Source of the DNA: Apophysomyces variabilis
Taxonomy: Eukaryota; Mucoromycota; Mucoromycetes; Mucorales; Mucoraceae
Direction: 5' to 3'
Assembly (NCBI GenBank): GCA_002749535.1
Contig: MZZL01000389.1
Coordinates: forward strand, 1-64,000
DNA length: 64,000 nt
Positions 59,500 to 64,000 of the stretch are shown here, in pieces. The translations under genes were made by a program, and so were the position numbers. The notes below the pieces were generated by a model. That model saw nothing but the letters and a program-made list of their open reading frames with translations, made no database searches and was not told the origin of the DNA. Numbering within the stretch: the stretch's first letter is position 1; every line of letters starts with the position of its first letter.

Positions 59500-62400
59500 C
59501 TATTTTCTACCTAAAAGCATTGCTCGGAAATCCTCATTACTCTTAGGTTCATTGCTTGCTGGTGTCTGGTCTGTTGCTCCACCACTGCTGCTATCAGTTT
59601 CAGCGGGTTTCTTTTGTAACTTAGGAATCGCCAGCCGTGTGCTACGTTTGCGATTAACTGGCCCAGCTGGTTTCTTCGGAGCGGGAACGCGGAAGCCTTG
59701 GTTATCGGTGTCTTTTTTCTCCTCTTGTAATCTAGGCTTTTTGAACGTTTCTTCCAACTGATCTTCTGAGACTTTGCGCTTCTGCGGTTTGGAAACTTCC
59801 TCAGATAGTCGCTCCTTCTTTGCTAGCCTCTGATTTTTTCTATGAGCAGCTTTCTTCACCTACAGAGAGTTCGTCAGCTATGGAAGGGAAGTATCAGAGG
59901 AGGGTATGTCAGAAACCTTTTGCTGTATCTCTTTGTTACGCTTTTGTTCATTAGTCAATTCCTGGTCCATCGCATCGACCTAGAATCAAAAGAAGTGTAG
60001 AACTTTTAAGCTAGTTACTCATTGCACGTAAGATATTTACCTGCCACTGTCTCATTAACGATTTAGTCTTTTTAGCTACACGTATAAAGGCTTCCTCAGT
60101 AGATTCTATGGAGCCGATCTCATGTTCCATTGTGATCCATGCATTCATAAATCTCTCAGGATAATCAAGCTTTTTAGGTAATGCACGTTTGAACAGCGAA
60201 ACACAGCGATGGGTGTTACCGAGATATCTGTGAAAGTTGGTCAACCTCGTACAGCATTATCACATACTAACATGCTTACCGCTCAAAATCAATATACTGC
60301 AGCCATGCTTCTGCATCCTGACCATGATTTTTGACGATTCCTTCCCACAGCTCCCTCGCTTTTTCTTCGTTATTTAATTTTTTGCCCTGTGACAGATCAG
60401 TTTAGAATGAGATGCACTTTTACTGGGTTTATACTTTCTTCGATGAATGCATAGTATTTTTCAATTCTGTAGAAAGGATCACCGGTTTCCGGAAAAGCTG
60501 CCATAACACGCAACGTTATAACGACCAGATATTATCTCCTGTTATACCTTCTGATATGTAAACCATAGCTTCTTCGAATGCAACACGAAGGTCCATGACA
60601 TCGCTTTCGTCGGCTACAGATAGAAGGTGTCATTTGATTGTTGTATCACTCTCGCTGCGTTCTCTACTCACGTTCCTCCCAATCTATACGCCTTCGCTCA
60701 AAATCACATTTTGCCGTCAAAACTGTCACCAGATCTTCTAGACTAGACAGCAGGGTTTTGTTCGAAAGAGCGCGATCAAAAATGTCTGTAGCAATGTTAA
60801 TGAAGGAAATGCATCGAGTATATTCTTACCAAGTATTTGTTCTCTGTCTCTTTGTCCCGATTCCTATATCTAGACTGGTTAACCAACCATGACATAATGG
60901 CGCATGCTCTCACGGACCAGTCTTCTAGCGAGATGTGCCCAAAGTACACCAGACCAGGGGCAATTGCGTACAGCTCGCAGCGTGATCGATTCAAGGAAAG
61001 CAGGAATACGAGCGCATTCAAGCTAGAAACAAAATATACATTAGAAAGCATAACTTGAGTGGATAAGCACCTTATATCACTTACCAAGAACAAGATATAG
61101 TCATCCCACAGACTCACATCGGTGCAGTAAAGTAAGATAGCTCTTTCGTAAAGGTTGCGGACGTTATTCAAACTTGACTTCTTGCTCGCCATTTTCTCGT
61201 ATTCGATATATTCGTAAAAGACTTCAAGCGAATAACCCGATTCTTTCTATTGAAGTTTGAAAACGGAAATGTGTAAGAAATTATTAGAGATGGATAGCAA
61301 TAGATATCAGTGTTTTGTGTAGCACTTGCCAGTTTCTGTTCATATAAGTCTCTTTCATCCACTGCAACCTTTGTTTCGGCATAAATTTTGTTCGACTCCA
61401 CCATGTTTGTCTCATAATTGCTGTTATCCCACTTGCTGATAAACTGAGAATAGCCACTGAAAGTATCTTCGCAAGCTGATGATCATTTAGTCAATTATTC
61501 ACGTTTAGCTAATTCTCAGCGAGGACTTACTAAGATGCAGATGAGCCAAACGATCAAGATAACATCGTTTGACACGTGCCAGTTGTTCTGGACTAAAGAT
61601 CGGAATATCCGTAAATTGTACATCTTATTCATCGACTGCTTACTTTTTAAAGCGCTTTTGGAAAGGGGGGAAAGGAAATAACACCGGTAAGCCATACATT
61701 TGCTACATTTGCGATGCCCCAATTACCTCCAAAACCTCGTTCTCAAAACCAATATATGCGTTCCATATTTTATGGCTCTATGGGATATTAAACGTTCATT
61801 TAAGCTTTATCCCATGCTTCTAAATAAATACCTCTGCAATATGGTAAGCTGTCGCTCGTACAGCTTTTAGCAAATCCTCTCGAGTGCTTTCGACCAAAGA
61901 TTCCGACTCGGTTTCGTCTTTCATTCCTTCCTCGTCATCCCCGAATTGAGCGTGAAATTTTTTTAATATGAAGTCAGTATAGGATTTCCAAATGTTAACA
62001 GCTAAAGAGAAGACAAGCTGTCAGAACAAGGCAAATCGGACGCTATGCAATTGAAATTTTTTTCTTCGTTACATAGATAATCGCTGTCCGCCTTGTCATA
62101 AAGTAGTCGTAGTTTTTGCTCGCCTTCTTTGGTATCTGCTTCTTTCAAAGCATCATTGATCCAAGCGATCCACATATCTAACGATCAGTTCAGCTAAAAC
62201 TCATTCGTTTTGTTTTATCGTACTCTCGGGTAATGGATAGACTTCATGCATTTGTTCACGCGCTATCTCCAGCTGTTCCGGCAGATCCGCTTGTTGTAAT
62301 AATGTAATAAGTCGTACATGTAGATCGTATTGCGTATTGTCCTCTTTCAGCTATATTAAGATGCATGTAAGTTGGCAAAACGATCTAATTCCAAATGATT

Positions 62401-62571
62401 TGCCTGATCCATAATGTCAGGTAGCTCATCGAGTGCGTCCAACGTAGCTTGAGCAGCCGCGTTTTCCTCGCTTTCTACCGCTGTTTCCACTCGTTCATCT
62501 TCTACGCGCTCTGCAGGAACGTCTATTTGCTCGATCGTTTCCTGTGAGGTCGCAATCGCCGTTTCTTCCAT
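59500..62571 (-). CDS. SART3/Prp24-type U6 snRNP recycling factor, HAT repeats plus Lsm-binding tail, no RRM seen
   Basis: Many exons from ATG 62571 (MEETAIATSQ) to a stop at 59500. HAT repeats run through most of the protein: MWIAWINDALKEADT, VNIWKSYTDFILKKFH, HKIWNAYIGFENEVLE, SPEQLARVKRCYLDRLAHLH, YSQFISKWDNSNYE, YSLEVFYEYIEYEKM, ITLRAVRNCPWSGVLWAHL, and ARELWEGIVKNHGQ. ITLRAVRNCPW is typical of SART3. After the repeats comes a basic coiled stretch (KKAAHRKNQRLAKKERL) and the C-terminus SNEDFRAMLLGRK, matching the Lsm-interaction motif of SART3 and Prp24. These proteins re-anneal U4 and U6 snRNAs for spliceosome recycling. Human SART3 has two RRMs between HAT repeats and tail; none is recognisable here. 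One intron (62403-62351) reads CAG|GCAAAT..ATAG, a GC-AG intron. The splice near 61.6 kb is unresolved. Confidence 0.82.
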
Positions 62572-63070
62572 TGCCTTTGCGAAAATTTGCCGAGAATAGG
62601 CCGTGGTTGTCAATCGACCTTTTTTCTTTTTCCAACAGCTGAGTTCTGCCGAGCGGAATTTGAAAAATGGTTGCTAGGCGCCAACGAATAAACGCTACAG
62701 GCTGTCAAGCGATTTTCTAAGTATAATTCATCTTTAGCAGAAAAGCAAAATGTTGTGCTATGAACGAGGAAATATCCTTTTGATCTATGTCATATCATTT
62801 TTATTTCAGATGTTATTATGCCTATTTATGCATTGTGATGTTCTTAGGTTATGGTTCCATAAACTGATCTACAGTTGCACAATTGGCATAGAGTAAAAGA
62901 AAGTTACGGTCTTCTCCCGGTGCAATGCTATTCTCTGCTGAGAGGAGGACAGCCGAATCGATCTTATTGTGGGCAAGTTTAGTTGAGTTTCATATGTGGC
63001 ATAGCAAGGATGAATTTGGTTGGTTTTGAGGACTGCTTCTTATCGGTCCAAAGGAAAGCCCGAAAAAAAA
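62572..63070. promoter_or_regulatory. Divergent promoter of SART3-like and Dus1 genes
   Basis: About 500 nt between two genes read in opposite directions, both concerned with RNA (spliceosomal snRNP recycling and tRNA modification). No TATA box is obvious. Shared control is possible but not shown. Confidence 0.4.
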
Positions 63071-64000
63071 ATGTTCCTTTCCCCTTTGCATCTGCGAAGA
63101 TCAATTCTTGCGCTGACCTCCATGACACCGATCCAACCACCTCAGAAACTGGCAGGCTATGAGTTCTATGAGAAAGTCCTAGGCAATCCACGATTCATAG
63201 TCGCACCGATGGTGGATCAGTCAGAACAAGCTTGGCGCATCCTTAGCAGACGCCATGGTGCTCAACTTTGCTTCACTCCTATGTACCATGCCAAACTGTT
63301 CTCGGACCCTATGCATGGAGAAAAATATCGCATGGACCAATGGACTACAGACAAAGAAGATAGACCCCTCATTGTCCAGGTAAAGCTTCCTTAATCAGTG
63401 AAACAGTGCCCTGTTTAACCATTCCTTTACTGTGAAGTTTTGTGCCAATGATCCCGAATACCTTCTACGAGCAGCCAAACTCGTCGAAAATGACTGTGAC
63501 GCTGTTGATCTCAATCTTGGCTGCCCACAGGTAAAATTTCTGGTTCATTAGGTTTTATATAACAAACGCTAATACATCAAGAACGATTAGGGCATTGCAA
63601 AGCGAGGACACTATGGCTCCTTCCTTCAAGACGAGTGGGACACAATTAAGAGCATGGTTTCCACTCTTCATCGCGAATTGGCAATTCCTGTCACCGTAAA
63701 GATCCGCGTTTTCCCTACCATCGAAAAAACGGTTGAATATGCCAAAATGATCGAAGCGGCTGGCGCGCAGATGCTCACTGTACATGGTCGTCTTCGTGAG
63801 CAAAAGGGCCAGGCAACTGGTCTTGCCGATTGGGATAAGATCAAAGCCGTGAAAGAAGCTGTCAAGATCCCTGTGGTGGCTAATGGCAACATTTTGTATT
63901 ACGAAGATATTCAGCGCTGTATTGATCATACTGGTGCAGATGGTGTCATGAGCGCAGAAGGTTCTCTTTATAATCCTGCAATCTTTTCGAAACGTGACGT
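63071..64000 (+). CDS. DUS1: tRNA-dihydrouridine synthase Dus1 (partial, cut by window end)
   Basis: Three exons visible: 63071-63379, about 63438-63531 and about 63590 to the window edge. Diagnostic blocks are [17 protein letters not shown] (FMN-binding start), RPLIVQ joined to [36 protein letters not shown] (with the catalytic Cys in LGCPQ), [31 protein letters not shown] and [16 protein letters not shown]. This is the Dus1 group, which reduces U16 and U17 in the D-loop of tRNAs with FMN and NADPH. The upstream ATG at 63071 gives [17 protein letters not shown], which resembles a short mitochondrial presequence; the second ATG at 63122 ([10 protein letters not shown]) fits the usual cytosolic start. 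Either or both may be used. The C-terminal half lies outside the window. Confidence 0.93.

Overview
The window is nuclear DNA of a filamentous fungus, most likely an early-diverging lineage (Mucoromycota, probably Mucorales). The reasons are many short introns of about 45-100 nt with GT..AG ends, pyrimidine-rich flanks, recognisable fungal gene families (DUF3605/Gig1-like, Rch1-like, DHA1-type MFS, SH3/WW RasGEF), and decayed mobile elements of kinds common in Mucorales (Tc1/mariner, DIRS-like, MULE/OTU). This placement is inference from gene content. No rRNA, tRNA or CRISPR was seen. Two assembly gaps (N runs at 27323-28053 and 46470-47112) are each bordered by homopolymers.

Layout. 1-5.8 kb is a graveyard of transposons: an OTU-protease ORF with a stop codon in its catalytic motif, a GGGACACTCC inverted repeat, a 98-bp tandem duplication and relics of two different Tc1/mariner transposases. 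6.5-20.9 kb is gene-rich: an SH3-WW-WW-RasGEF Ras exchange factor, an MFS transporter, a kinesin of the kinesin-4 type and a Gig1-like DUF3605 protein, all on the minus strand, plus a small disordered protein on the plus strand sharing a divergent promoter with the kinesin. 21.8-29.5 kb is repeat-rich again: two copies of a GC-rich dispersed repeat, a broken ORF of unknown family with a YIRKS motif, a DIRS-like reverse transcriptase/RNase H relic, one intact F-box gene, and a broken gene with a PD-(D/E)XK-like motif that runs into the first gap. 29.8-40.5 kb holds a small secreted protein with HGGPT repeats and a six-cysteine knottin-like tail, a short RPAIN-like protein, a many-exon ALF4/glomulin/Ybp2-like gene and an ITPase (HAM1). 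42.4-56.1 kb holds a four-finger C2H2 protein, a seven-segment membrane protein, MsrA, a probable P450 fossil and an Rch1/SLC10A7-like carrier. 59.5-64 kb holds a SART3-like HAT-repeat protein without visible RRMs, divergent from a tRNA-dihydrouridine synthase (Dus1) that is cut by the window edge.

The intact genes are mostly housekeeping or signalling genes and show no operon-like or cluster logic. The most notable points are the knottin-like secreted protein, the SART3-like protein that keeps its Lsm-binding tail but lacks RRMs, two introns best explained as GC-AG, the seven-segment membrane protein of unknown family, and the two broken repetitive gene families near 22 and 28 kb. Exon boundaries were worked out by eye from splice consensus and reading frame; they are not transcript-supported.
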